Shown one piece after another: positions 48,492 through 59,279 of a stretch of 64,000 nt of DNA. Every line of letters begins with the position of its first letter. The stretch's first letter is position 1. Below the pieces are notes generated by a model. That model saw only the letters and a list, made by a program, of their open reading frames with translations, had not been told where the DNA came from and ran no database searches. The stretch spans positions 52,254,855 to 52,318,854 of the forward strand of contig NC_044986.1 in NCBI RefSeq assembly GCF_008728515.1, given 5' to 3'. Source of the stretch: Papio anubis (taxonomy: Eukaryota > Chordata > Mammalia > Primates > Cercopithecidae). The translations under genes and the position numbers were made by a program.

Positions 48492-49439
48492 CAAGGATGT
48501 TTTCTAAATCATTGCCAATGATAACTTTGATAAAAATGGGAAATAGATACTGCCATTACAAACAAGGAACAACTGACACTTAAGGGGGCAACTGCAAAAC
48601 ACACACTTACACCTGACTTGATGGCTTCTGTGAACATATAAGGTGATGGTTAGCAATCTTATCCCTCAGGAAACTAAAGATGCAACAGTAATACAAGACT
48701 TGGATAACTGATATTAATAATGAAGATTATGCGTCAATTTCTTTACTTTTTGTAGTCATCTTTACTATCTGTCATGGTAACACATATTCACAAAGATGAT
48801 GAAAGAACAATCTGTGTCTTCATGAGATTACAGTTAAACATAGAAGATGTTCACATAAACATTTCAAGTATAATATGGTGCCTTATAGAGTTTTTACATG
48901 AATTGAAACAAATTGAGAAAGGAAGACCTTAATCTACAGTGCCCATATGGGTCAAAGTGCCCAGGAAAATCGCACTTTACAGGTGGTGCCCCAATATCAT
49001 TATTAATTACTCCCTTTCATTCTTTGCATAGCTTAATTTAGATGATATTATACTGTCACTTTACTTTATTCAACATGAGACCTTGGCTGTTCTTGAAAAA
49101 TGTATAAGATTTGTGTAATTGAAGGAAAACCCATGGTATAGTTAGGAAAGGATGTAGTCATAAGAGAAGCATGGAACATCATGGTTATGCTTTATTTAAT
49201 CAATGGAGTCCAAAATGATATGATGACATTAAGGAAGATCAAGTTTGTGAAATAAAGAAATGGGAGATTTTAAAGGATCTTTTATATTGGACTAGTTATG
49301 ATTTTTCTACATACTACATATAAATAGTTTAAAAATGAAATTAGAGAGACACATGGCCACATTAATATTATGAATCAACTATTTTACAGGTATATAGAAG
49401 TTAGGTTTAAATTATTTTGCATAATATATAGAAAATGAA
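48492..49439. other. Unclassified AT-rich stretch
   Basis: Nothing recognised. Confidence 0.5.
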
Positions 49440-50230
49440 CTCAAAACTCAAGTACAGAAACAACCATCATAGAAACCCATTAAAGTATAAAACTCACAGA
49501 AACAACAAATACACAAATGAGAAAGATAAAAAAAAAAAAACATTATCACTACAGAAACACTACAAATTGTAAGAGTAAACAATAAAAGATAAAGAAAAGA
49601 ACAAAAGATATACAAAACAATCAGAAAATATTTAGAAAATAACAGTAAATCCTATTATCAATAACATTATTGAATGTAAATAGTCTAAATTCCCCAATTA
49701 AAATAATAGACTGACTACATGGGGTTTTTTAAACTCAACTATATGCTGCCTGTAAGAAACCTACTTTACCCATCAGGACACATATAGATTGAAAGTGAAG
49801 AGATGGCAAATATACTCTACACAAAAATAAATCAAAAGCATGCAGGAGTAGCTATAGTTATAGCAGAAAGAAAACAGACTTTATGTCAAAAACATAAAAA
49901 GAGACAAAGAAGATCATTATATTGACAAAGGGATTGATTCTTAAAGAGGATATAATAATTACAAATATACATGCATTCAACACCACAGCATCTAGACTTA
50001 AATAGCTAATATTATTAGCGCTAAAGGCAGATGTAGACCTCAGTAGGATAATAGCTGGGGACTTCAACACCCCACTTTCACCATTGGACAAATCACAGAA
50101 AATAAACAAAGAAACATCAGATTTAATCTGTGCTGTAGACAAAATAGACCTAATAGAAATTTAAAGAACACTGTGTTCAACACCTACAGAATGTACATTT
50201 TTTTCATCAGTACATAAACATCCTCCAGAA
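49440..50230 (+). mobile_element. Old LINE-1 ORF2 5' part (endonuclease region)
   Basis: Sense ORF2 N-terminal sequence: 'aatgtaaatagtctaaattc' (49673), 'ctggggacttcaacaccccactttcacc' (50055, the GDFNTP motif), 'ctaatagaaatttaaagaac'. Ends at the THE1 insertion. No frame survives. Confidence 0.85.
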
Positions 50231-50232
50231 TT

Positions 50233-50576
50233 ATATTAGTCCATTCTCAGGCTACTAATAATGACATACCTGAGACTGAGTAATTTATAAAGGAAAGAGG
50301 TTTAATTGACTCACAATTCCACATAGCTGGGGAGGCCTCACAATCATGGAAGAAGGAACAAAGTCACTTCTTACATGGCAGCAGGCAAGAGAGCTTGTGC
50401 AGGGGAACTTCCATTTATAAAACCATCAGATCCCATGAGACTTATTCATTACTAAGAGAACAGTATGAAGCAAAACCACCCTCGTGATTCAATTATCTCC
50501 ACCTGGCCGCACCTCGACTTGTGAGGATTATTATAATTTAAGGTGAGATTTGGATGGGGACATAGCCAAACCATAA
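50233..50576 (-). mobile_element. THE1-type LTR, antisense (3' LTR)
   Basis: Reverse complement of a THE1 LTR: plus-strand start 'tattagtccattctcaggctac', 'gtttaattgactcacaattccacatagctggggaggcctcac', end 'ggggacatagccaaaccata'. Internal sequence adjoins its 5' side, so this is the 3' LTR. Confidence 0.92.
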
Positions 50577-51305
50577 TATTCTACCCCTGGCTCCCCCCAA
50601 ATCTCATATCCTCACATTTCAAAACCAATCATGTCTTCCCTCAGAGTCTTAACTCATTTTAGCATTAAGTCAAAAGTCCACAGTACCTAGTCACATCTGA
50701 GACAAAGCAAGTCCCTTCTGCCTATGAGTTTATAAAATCAAACACAAGTTAGTTACTTCCTAGATACAATGCGGGCACAGGAAGTGGGTAAATACACCCA
50801 TTCCAAACGGGAGAAATTGGCCAAAACAAAGGGGCTGCAGGCTCATGTGAGCCTGACATCCAGTGGGGAAGTCAAATCTTAAAACTCCAAAACGATCTCC
50901 TTTGACTGTTGGTCTACCATTCTAGGGTCTGGAGGATGATCACCCTCTTCTCACAGCTCCATTAGGCAGTACCCCAGTGAGGACTCTGTGTGGGGGCTCT
51001 GACCCCACATTTCCTTTCTGCACTGCCCTAGCAAAAGTTCTCAATGAGGGCTCTGCTCATGCAGCAAACTTTTACCTGAACATCCAGGCATTTCCATACA
51101 TCCTCTGAAATCTAGGCAGGAGTTCCCAAACCTCAGTTCTTGACTTCTGTGCACCTGCAGGCTCAACATCACATGGAAGCTGCCAAGACTTGGGTCTTTC
51201 AACCTCTGAAGCAACAGCCTGAGTCCTACGTTGGCCCTTTTAGCCATTGCTGGGACACAGGGCACCAAGTCCCAGGACTACACAAAGCAGCAAGGCCTTG
51301 GATTT
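50577..51305 (-). mobile_element. THE1 internal region, partial, antisense
   Basis: GC-richer block directly next to the LTR with a purine-rich tract on the minus strand (50585-50602, polypurine-tract position). 'gcacctgcaggctcaacatcacatggaagctgccaagacttggg' near 51150 and 'gccattgctgggacacagggcaccaagtcccagg' near 51242 match THE1 internal sequence from memory. The rest and the 5' LTR are missing. Frames here are non-coding in origin. Confidence 0.8.
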
Positions 51306-52145
51306 ATTACAGGCATGCAAAGATATTTCAATGTAACCAATTAATAAATGTGATACATCACATAACACAGAATGAAGGATAAATATCATATGATTATCTC
51401 AAGAGATTCAGAAAAATATTTGATAAAATTCAACAACCCTTCATGATAAAAACTCTCAACAAATTAGGCATAAGAAAAACATACTCCACCATAATAAAGC
51501 CTATATGACAAACTATAACTAATATGATATTGAATGGGGAAATCTGAAAACCTTTCTCTAAGCACTGGAATAAGAAAAGTATGCTCACTTTCAACACTCT
51601 TATTCAACATAGTGCTGGCAGTTCCGGCCAGAGTGTTCAAGGAAGAAAAAGAAATAAAGGACATCCAAAGTGAAAAACAGAAAGCCAAATTGTCTCTCTT
51701 TGCAGATGACATGACTTTAGATTTTTTAAAAAAACTCTAAAGTTTCCATAAAAATATGCTTTTATTTGATAAACAAACTGAGTAAATTTGCAGGATATAA
51801 AATCAACATTTTAAAATCAGGAGCAATTCTGTACAATAATAACAAAGTGGCGGAAAAAGAAATCAAGAAAGCAATTCTATTTACTCTTGCTACAAAAACA
51901 GTCTAGGATTAAATTTAACCAATTGGGTGAATAATCTACAAGAAAAACTACACAACTGATTAAATAAAAATGGAGGAGGACACAAACAAGTGGAAAACAT
52001 CCCATGCTAATACACTGGAAGAATTGTGTAGTAAAAAGTGACCACGCCACCCAAAGCAATCTGTAGATCCAACAGAATTGCTGTTAAAATAGCAATGACG
52101 TTCTCCATACAAATAGAAAAACAATCCTGAAATTTGTACGGTGCT
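51306..52145 (+). mobile_element. Old LINE-1 ORF2 RT/thumb part
   Basis: ORF2 resumes in the RT domain ('gcatgcaaagatatttcaatgtaacc'), contains an intact FADD codon string at 51699-51710 in the frame 51534-51740, and continues to the thumb region near 52140. About 1.1 kb of ORF2 is missing between this and the part ending at 50230, estimated from the L1 at 16.7 kb. Confidence 0.85.
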
Positions 52146-52834
52146 GGTATCACACAAATCCCAAGCCCAGGCAGCAGAAATTGCAGCTTCAGAAGAGATT
52201 TCTTACTTATACTTGAGGTGCAGAGAGTCGAGAGTGAAGAGAACTTGACCTTGCAACTTGGATAACAGCTGCCCCACAGTAGAACAGGGCACCAAGCAGA
52301 GTCCTGAGGTCTCCATTCCAAGACCTAGCTCCTGGGCAACATTTCTAGACATATCCTGGTCAGAAGGGAACCCACTGCCTTGAAAGGATATACCCAGTTC
52401 TGGCAGGATGACCTGCTGACTAAAGAGTTCTTGGCCCTTGTACAAACATCAACAATACTTAGGCAGTACTCACTGCAAGTCTTGGGTGTGACCCAGTGCT
52501 GTGCTGGCTTCAAGTGTGACTCAGCATATTCCTAGCTGTGGTGGCCATGGCGGCCTTTCTGCTTGAGAAAAGAATAGAAAAGAGTAAAGGAGACTTTGTC
52601 TTGCAGTTTGGGTACCAGCTCAGTCACAGTAGGGTAGAGCACCAAACAGTCTCCTGGATCCTGAATTTTAAGCCTTGGTTCTTGGAAGGCAATTATAGAC
52701 CCATCCAGGGTCCAAAGGGAGCCCATTGCCCCTATAGGAAGAAAGTCAGGCTGGTTAACAGTTACCAAAAGCTGAATGAAAAGTCCTTGGGCCTTGAGTG
52801 GACATCAGTGACAGCCAGGCAGTGGTCACTGTGG
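52146..52834. repeat. Two diverged tandem copies of a ~350-bp GC-richer unit
   Basis: Copy 1 (about 52205-52559) and copy 2 (about 52560-52834, incomplete) share an ordered set of matches: 'cacagtag(a/g)' with 'gcaccaa', 'ctcctggg..ttgg', 'agggaacccactgcc' versus 'agggagcccattgcc', 'agttcttggccctt' versus 'agtccttgggcctt', and 'caggcagtggtcactg' versus 'taggcagtactcactg'. By memory this resembles tandem units in 5'UTRs of older primate L1s, but it lies between two ORF2 remnants. Frames of up to 107 codons here are not convincing. Confidence 0.7.
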
Positions 52835-54510
52835 GCTATAAAACCAACACACAAAAATTAGAAATATTTCTATATATTAACAGCAAACAATCTGAAAAAA
52901 AATCAAGAAAGTAATCCCACTTACAATAGCTACAAAACAAACAAACAAACAAACCAAAAAAAACCAAAAAATCCCTGGAAATAAACATAACCAAAGAAGT
53001 GAAAGGTTTCTATAATAAAAGCTGTGAAACATTGACGCAAGAAATTGAAGAGAACACAACAAATTGAAGGATGTTCCATATTCATGAGTTGGAAGCATCA
53101 ATAGTGTTAATATGTCCATACTACCCAAAGCAATCTACAGATTCATTACAATCTCTACCAAAAAAACAATGATGTTCTTTAGAGAAATATAAAAGAAAAA
53201 TCCTAAAATTAATATGGAACCACAAAAGACCCAGAATGCCCAAAGTCATTCTGAGCAAAAAGAACAAAACTGGAGGAATCACATTACCTGACTTCAAATT
53301 ATACTACAGAGCTATCATAACCAAAACAGCACAGCTCTGGCATAAAAACAGACACATAGACTAATGGAATAAGTATAGAGAGTCAAGAAATAAATCCATA
53401 CACCAACACTGAATTGACAAAAGTGCCAAGAACATAAATTGGGGAAAAGGGCATTCTCTTCAATAAATGATGTAGGAAAGCTGGATATCTGTATGCAGAA
53501 GAATGAACTAGATCCCTATTTCTCACCAGATACAAAAATCAAATCAAAATGGACCGGATATCTAAACCTAAGAGCTCAAACTATGAAACTGCTGAAGTAA
53601 AACATTGAGGAAACTTTCCAGGACATTGGTCTGAGCAAAGATTTCATGAGTAATATCCTACAAGCACAGGCAAACCAAAGTGAAAATGGGCAAATGGGGT
53701 GACATCAAGTTGCAAAGCGTCTGCCCAGAAAAGAAGGCAATGACAATCAACAAAGTGAAGAGACAACTCACAGAATGGGAGAAAATATTTGCAGACTACC
53801 TATGTGACAAGGGATTAACGAGCAGAATATAAAAGGAGTTCAAACAACTCTCTGGAAAAAAAAAAAAAAAAATCGAATAATCTGATGAATAAATGGGCAA
53901 AATATCTGAATAGACATTTCTCAAAAGAAGATATACACATGGCAAACAGGTTTATAAAAAGATGCTCAGTATCATTAATTATCAGATAAATTCAAATCAA
54001 AGCTACAATGAGATAGTTCACCCATGTTAAATGGCTTTTATCCAAAAGACAGGCAATAATGAATGCTGATGAAAGTAAATTAGTACAGCCACTGTGACGA
54101 ACAGTATGTAGATTCCTCTAGAAACTAAAGATAGAACTACAATACGTTCCAGCAATCCCATTGTTAGGTACAGATACAAAAGAAAGGAAATCAGTATGTC
54201 AAAGGGATATGTGCACTCCCGTGTTTATTGCAGCGCTATTCACAATAGCCGATATTTGGAAGTAACCTAAGTGTCTATCAACAGACAAATGAATAAAGCA
54301 AATGTGATATCTATACAGAATGGAGTAATAATCAGCCATAAAAAAAGAATGAGATCCTGTCATTTGCAAAAACATGGATGGAACTGGAGGGCATTATGTT
54401 AAGTGAAACAAGCCATGCAAAGAAAGATAAACTTCACATGTTCTCACTTATTTGTGGGATCTAAAAATAAAAACAATTAAGCTCATGGTCATAGAAAGTG
54501 GAAGATTCAT
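52835..54510 (+). mobile_element. Old LINE-1 (L1MA-like), sense
   Basis: Begins in the RT thumb ('ataaaaccaacacacaaaaattag'), i.e. at a point already present in the previous L1 remnant, then runs through the C-terminal domain to 'cacatgttctcacttatttgtgggatc' (54437) and a short 3'UTR. A poly-A run interrupts at 53857-53871. No frame intact. Confidence 0.88.
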
Positions 54511-54809
54511 TTTTCAAATGAAGAAAATAATGTTAACAAGCAAGAGATTCATACCAATACTCAATAAGAACTTGGCAAAATAGCCTATTATGATAAATAT
54601 TAAGAAATTATGTAGATTGTGGTGTCACATTGTTTTTCTTTTATCTTTCAAAGCTTAATATAATGGACATTCAAAGCAGGCTTGCTCTCAAAAGAAATAC
54701 TCAGGTGTATTTTCTATTCCATTTCTGCGAGTTATAATGATAAAATATAAAGGAAGGAAACTTGTAACAACATTGAGATTTGGAGGGGAAAATGAGTTGC
54801 CGTATAACT
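54511..54809. other. Non-L1 AT-rich flank of the twin-primed L1
   Basis: Nothing recognised; forms the pre-insertion locus together with 58083-58306. Confidence 0.5.
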
Positions 54810-54959
54810 CTAAATTCTTTTTTTTTTATTTTTAAAATTTTTTTTAAATTTTTATTTATTTATTTTATTTATTTATTTTATTATACTTTAAGTTCTAGGC
54901 TACATGTGCATAATGTGCAGGTTTGTTACATATGTATACTTGTGCCATGTTGGTGTGCT

Positions 54960-54995
54960 GCACCCATCAACTCGTCAGCACCCATCAACTCGTCA
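54960..54995. repeat. 18-bp tandem duplication in L1 3'UTR
   Basis: gcacccatcaactcgtca occurs twice in direct tandem (54960-54977 and 54978-54995); other L1PA copies in the window have it once. Confidence 0.95.
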
Positions 54996-55101
54996 TTTAC
55001 ATCAGGTATAACTCCAAATGCAATCCTTCCCCCCTCCCCCCTCCCCGTGATAAGCCCCGGTGTGTGATGTTCCCCTTCCCGAGTCCAAGTGATCTCATTG
55101 T

Positions 55102-56061
55102 TCAGTTTCCACCTATGAGTGAGAACATGCGGTGTTTGGTTTTCTGTTCTTGCGATAGTTTGCTGAGAATGATGGTTTCCAGCTGCTTCCATGTCCCTAC
55201 AAAGGACACAAACTCATCCTTTTTTATGGCTGCATAGTATTCCATGGTGTATATGTGCCACATTTTCTTAATCCAGTCTGTCACTGATGGACATTTGGGT
55301 TGATTCCAAGTCTTTGCTATTGTGAATAGTGCCGCAGTGAACATACGTGTGCATGTGTCTTTATAGCAGCATGATTTATAATCCTTTGGGTATATACCCA
55401 GTAATGGGATGGCTGGGTCATATGGTACATCTAGTTCTAGATCCTTGAGGAATCGTCATACTGTTTTCCATAATGGTTGAACTAGTTTACAGTCCCACCA
55501 ACAGTGTAAAAGTGTTCCTATTTCTCCACATCCTCTCCAGCACCTGTTGTTTCCTGACTTTTTAATGATCACCATTCTAACTGGTGTGAGATGGTATCTC
55601 ATTGTGGTTTTGATTTGCATTTCTCTGATGGCCAGTGATGATGAGCATTTTTTCATGTGTCTGTTGGCTGTATGAATGTCCTCTTTTGAGAAATGTCTAT
55701 TCATATCCTTTGCCCACTTTTTGATGGGGTTGTTTGTTTTTTTCTTGTAAATTTGTTGGAGTTCTTTGTAGGTTCTGGATATTAGCCCTTTGTCAGATGA
55801 GTAGATTGCAAAAATTTTCTCCCATTCTGTAGGTTGCCTGTTCACTCTGATGGTAGTTTCTTTTGCTGTGCAGAAGCTCTTTAGTTTAATTAGATCCCAT
55901 TTGTCAATTTTAGCTTTTGCTGCCGTTGCTTTTGGTATTTTAGACATGAAGTCCTTGCCCATGCCTGTGTCCTGAATGGTATTACCTAGGTTTTCTTCTA
56001 GGGTTGTTATGGTATTAGGTCTAACATTTAAGTCTCTAATCCATCTTGAATTAATTTTCAT
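55102..56061 (-). pseudogene. L1 ORF2p C-terminal remnant
   Basis: A 201-codon frame (55456-56061) encodes the C-terminal part after the RT, with INSRWIRDLNVRPNTI, WEKIFAIYSSDKGLISR and the conserved HLTPVRMVIIKKSGNNRCWRG..GTLLHCWWDCKLV cysteine/histidine-bearing region. A second frame (55102-55344) carries the very end with YTMEYYAAIKKDEF and stops at the normal ORF2 end. A stop/frameshift near 55456 separates them. This domain binds RNA in functional ORF2p. Confidence 0.9.
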
Positions 56062-56265
56062 ATAAGGAGTAAGGAAAGGATCCAGTTTCAGCTTTCTACT
56101 TATGGCTAGCCAATTTTCCCAGCACCATTTATTAAATAGGGAATCCTTTCCCCATTTCTTGTTTTTCTCAGGTTTATCAAAGATCAGATGGCTGTAGATG
56201 TGTGGTATTATTTCTGAGGACTCTGTTCTGTTCCATTGGTCTGTATCTCTGTTTTGGTACCAGTA

Positions 56266-57140
56266 CTATGCTGTTTTGATTACTGTAGCCTTGTAGTATA
56301 GTTTGAAGTCAGGTAGCGTGATGCCTCCAGCTTTGTTCTTTTGACTTAAGATTGTCTTGGAGATGCGGGCTCTTTTTCGGTTCCATATGAACTTTAAAGC
56401 AGTTTTTTCCAATTCTGTAAAGAAACTCATTGGTAGTTTGATGGGGATGGCATTGAATCTATAAATTACCTTGGGCAGTATGGCCATTTTCACGATATTG
56501 ATTCTTCCTGTCCATGAGCATGGTATGTTCTTCCATTTGTTTATGTCCTCTTTTATTTCACTGAGCAGTGGTTTGTAGTTCTCCTTGAAGAGGTCCTTTA
56601 CATCCTTTGTAAGTTGGATTCCTAGATATTTTATTCTCTTTGAAGCAATTGTGAATGGAAGTTCATTCATGATTTGGCTCTCTGTTTGTCTGTTACTGGT
56701 GTATAAGAATGCTTGTGATTTTTGCACATTAGTTTTGTATCCTGAGACTTTGCTGAAGTTGCTTATCAGCTTAAGGAGATTTTGGGCTGAGACAATGGGG
56801 TTTTCTAAATATACAATCATGTCATCTGCAAACAGGGACATTTGACTTCTTCTTTTCCTAACTGAATACCCTTTATTTCTTTCTCTTGCCTGATTGCCCT
56901 GGCCAGAACTTCCAACACTATGTTGAATAGGAGTGGTGAGAGAGGGCATCCCTGTCTTGTGCCAGATTTCAAAGGGAATTTTTCCAGTTTTTGCCCATTC
57001 AGTATGATGTTCTTTGAAACCAATGAGAACAAAGATACAACATACCAGAATCTCTGGGACACATTTAAAGCAGTGTGTAGAGGGAAATCTATAGCACTAA
57101 ATACCCACAAGAGAAAGCAGGAAAGATCTAAAATTGACAC
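56266..57140 (-). pseudogene. L1 ORF2p reverse transcriptase remnant (inverted part removed)
   Basis: A 227-codon frame (56266-56949) plus an overlapping one (56817-57140, whose N-terminal part reads across the inversion junction and is artefactual). Visible: TRQGCPLSPLLFNIVLEVLARAI (56900-56960), the catalytic FADD (antisense of 56821-56832, intact), YLGIQLTKDVKDLF and ITLPDFKLYYKATV. A frameshift falls near 56875. The RT N-terminal half is in the opposite orientation at 57479-58078. Confidence 0.9.
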
Positions 57141-58072
57141 TCTAACATCACAATTAAAAGAACTAGAGAAGCAAGAGGAAACACATTCAAAAGCTAGCAG
57201 AAGGCAAGAAATAACTAAGATCAGAGCAGAACTGAAGGAGATAGAGACACAAAAAACCCTCCAAAAAAATCAATGAATCCAGGAGTTGGTTTTTTGAAAA
57301 GATCAACAAAATTGATAGACCGCTAGTAAGACTAATAAAGAAGAAAAGAGAGAAAAATCAAATAGACGCAATAAAAAATGATAAAGGGGATATCACCACC
57401 AACCCCACAGAAATACAAACTACTATTAGAGAATACTATAAACACCTCTATGCAAATAAACTAGAAAATCTAGAAGAAATGGATAATTTCCTGGACACTT
57501 ACACTCTCCCAAGACTAAACCAGGAAGAAGCTGAATGCCTGAATAGACCAATAGCAGGCTCTGAAATTGAGGCAATAATTAATAGCCTACCAACCAAAAA
57601 AAGTCCAGGACCAGATGGATTCACAGTTGAATTCTACCAGAGGTACAAGGAGGAGCTTGTACCATTCCTTCTGAAACTATTCCAATCAATAGAAAAAGAG
57701 GGAATCCTCCCTAACTCATTTTATGAGGCCAACATCATCCTGATACCAAAGCCTGGCAGAGACACAACAAAAAAAGAGAATTTTAGACCAATATCCCTGA
57801 TGAACATCGATGCAAAAATCCTCAATAAAATACTGGCAAACCGGATCCAGCAGCACATCAAAAAGCTTACCCACCATGATCAAGTTGGCTTCATCCCTGG
57901 GATGCACGGCTGGTTCAACATATGCAAATCAATAAACTTAATCCAGCATATAAACAGAATCAAAGACAAAAACCACATGATTATCTCAATAGATGCAGAA
58001 AAGGCCTTTGGCAAAATTCAACAGCCCTTCATACTAAAAACTCTCAATAAATTCGGTATTGATGGAACATAT
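57009..58072 (+). pseudogene. L1 ORF2p linker and RT N-terminal half (inverted segment)
   Basis: Frames 56920-57276 (real L1 from 57009) and 57479-58084. The latter is 201 codons and carries [39 protein letters not shown] and DQVGFIPGMHGWFN; the catalytic FADD lies on the other part of the element. The last three codons read into target DNA. It is the longest uninterrupted coding stretch in this half of the element. Confidence 0.92.
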
Positions 58073-58082
58073 CTAAATTCTT

Positions 58083-58306
58083 AAAATAACATTCCTTGGA
58101 GTACTTTAAATCCCAATGAGATACATAATAAAACGCTTATTCTGTAATTTGAACACTGACAAACTAAACACTAGCTAAGATTTTTTGCTTAGTTCAGAAT
58201 GTTCATTTAAAAGTTAAAACAACCCAGTCTCCTGTGGCAGGGCTGTCATCCTGGATTGCTTTATCTTTCATAAAAAGCCTCATTATCAAAAATATTATTT
58301 TAACTT
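58083..58306. other. Non-L1 spacer
   Basis: Unique-looking AT-rich DNA between the twin-primed L1 and the L1 5' fragment. No poly-T adjoins the L1 fragment, so the latter's end is not a normal retrotransposition 3' end. Confidence 0.5.
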
Positions 58307-58629
58307 GCCATTACCTTTCTTTTTATCATTTGTTCTTGTGTCATGGTTTTCATCCCTTCCATTTCATTTATGACCTTCTCTGCATTAATTACTCTAGCTA
58401 TCAATTCTTCCACTTTTTTTTCAAGATTTTTAGTTTCTTTGCGCTGGGTACGTAATTCCTCCTTTAGCTCTGAGAAATTTGATGGACTGAAGCCTTCTTC
58501 TCTCATCTCGTCAAAGTCATTCTCCGTCCAGCTTTGATCTGTTGCTGGCGATCAGCTGCGCTCCTTTGCCAGAGGAGAAGCGCTCTTATTTTTTGAATTT
58601 CCAGCTTTTCTGCCCTGCTTTTTCCCCAA
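58307..58629 (-). pseudogene. L1 ORF1p N-terminal remnant
   Basis: The ORF1 start codon position (minus strand, 58629-58627) reads TTG rather than ATG. The frame continues with GKKQGRKAGNSKNKSASPLA, hits a TGA at about 58553, then reads SWTENDFDEMREEGFSPSNF and a coiled-coil-like ELKEELRTQRKETKNLEKKV segment. It breaks off about 105 codons in. The start-codon loss and stop make it non-coding. Confidence 0.88.
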
Positions 58630-59279
58630 CTTTGTGGTTTTATCTGCCTCTGGTCTTTGATGATGGTGACGTACTGATGGGGTTTTGGTGTAGGTGTCCT
58701 TCCTGTTTGATAGTTTTCCTTCTAACAGTCAGGACCCTGAGCTGTAGGTCTGTTGGAGATTGCTTGAGGTCCACTCCAGACCCTGTTTGCCTGGGTATCA
58801 GCAGCAGAGGCTGCAGAAGATAGAATATTTCTGAACAGCAAGTGTACCTGTCTGATTCTTGCTTTGGAAGCTTCCTCTCAGGGGTGTACTCCACCCTGTG
58901 AGGTGTGGGGTGTCCAACTGCCCCTAGTGGGGGATGTCTCCCAGTTAGGCTACTCAGGGGTCAGGGACCCACTTGAGCAGGGAGTCTGTCCCTTCTCAGA
59001 TCTCAACCTCCGTGTTGGGAGATCCACTGCTCTCTTCAAAGCTGTCAGAGTCGTTTGCATCTGCAGAGGTTTCTGCTGCTTTTGTTGTTGTTTAGTTGTG
59101 CCCTGTCCCCAGAGGTGGAGTCTACAGAGACAGGCAGGTTTCCTTGAGCTGCTGTGAGCTCCACCCAGTTTGAGCTTCCCAGGGGCTTTGTTTACCTACT
59201 TAAGCGTCAGCAATGGCGGGCGCCCCTCCCCCAGCCTCGTTGCTGCCTTGCGGTTAGATCGCAGACTGCTGTGCTAGCA

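Larger units (their letters stand above)
54820..58072 (-). mobile_element. L1PA insertion with 5' inversion (twin priming)
   Basis: 54820-57008 is antisense L1 from a poly-T/TTTATTT head through the 3'UTR (C-rich tract 55027-55047) into the RT domain. 57006-58072 is L1 in sense orientation, from the linker ('gatgttctttgaaacc') to the RT palm ('ggtattgatggaacatat'). The two parts are adjacent in L1 apart from a 45-base gap and share 3 bases (gat) at the junction 57006-57008. One target-site duplication surrounds the whole, so it is a single event. Length about 3.25 kb. Confidence 0.95.
54810..58082. repeat. Target-site duplication of the twin-primed L1PA
   Basis: ctaaattctt at 54810-54819 and 58073-58082 brackets the whole composite insertion. 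Confidence 0.9.

Noticed and set aside
52538..52861. 107-codon frame in the tandem-repeat block
   Set aside because: Frames are open on both strands of both repeat units because the block is GC-richer; the sequence looks like L1 5'UTR-type non-coding DNA.
57479..58084. 201-codon open frame as a possible functional RT gene
   Set aside because: It is the inverted 5' part of a twin-primed L1: it starts mid-protein, ends in target DNA and lacks the FADD active site.
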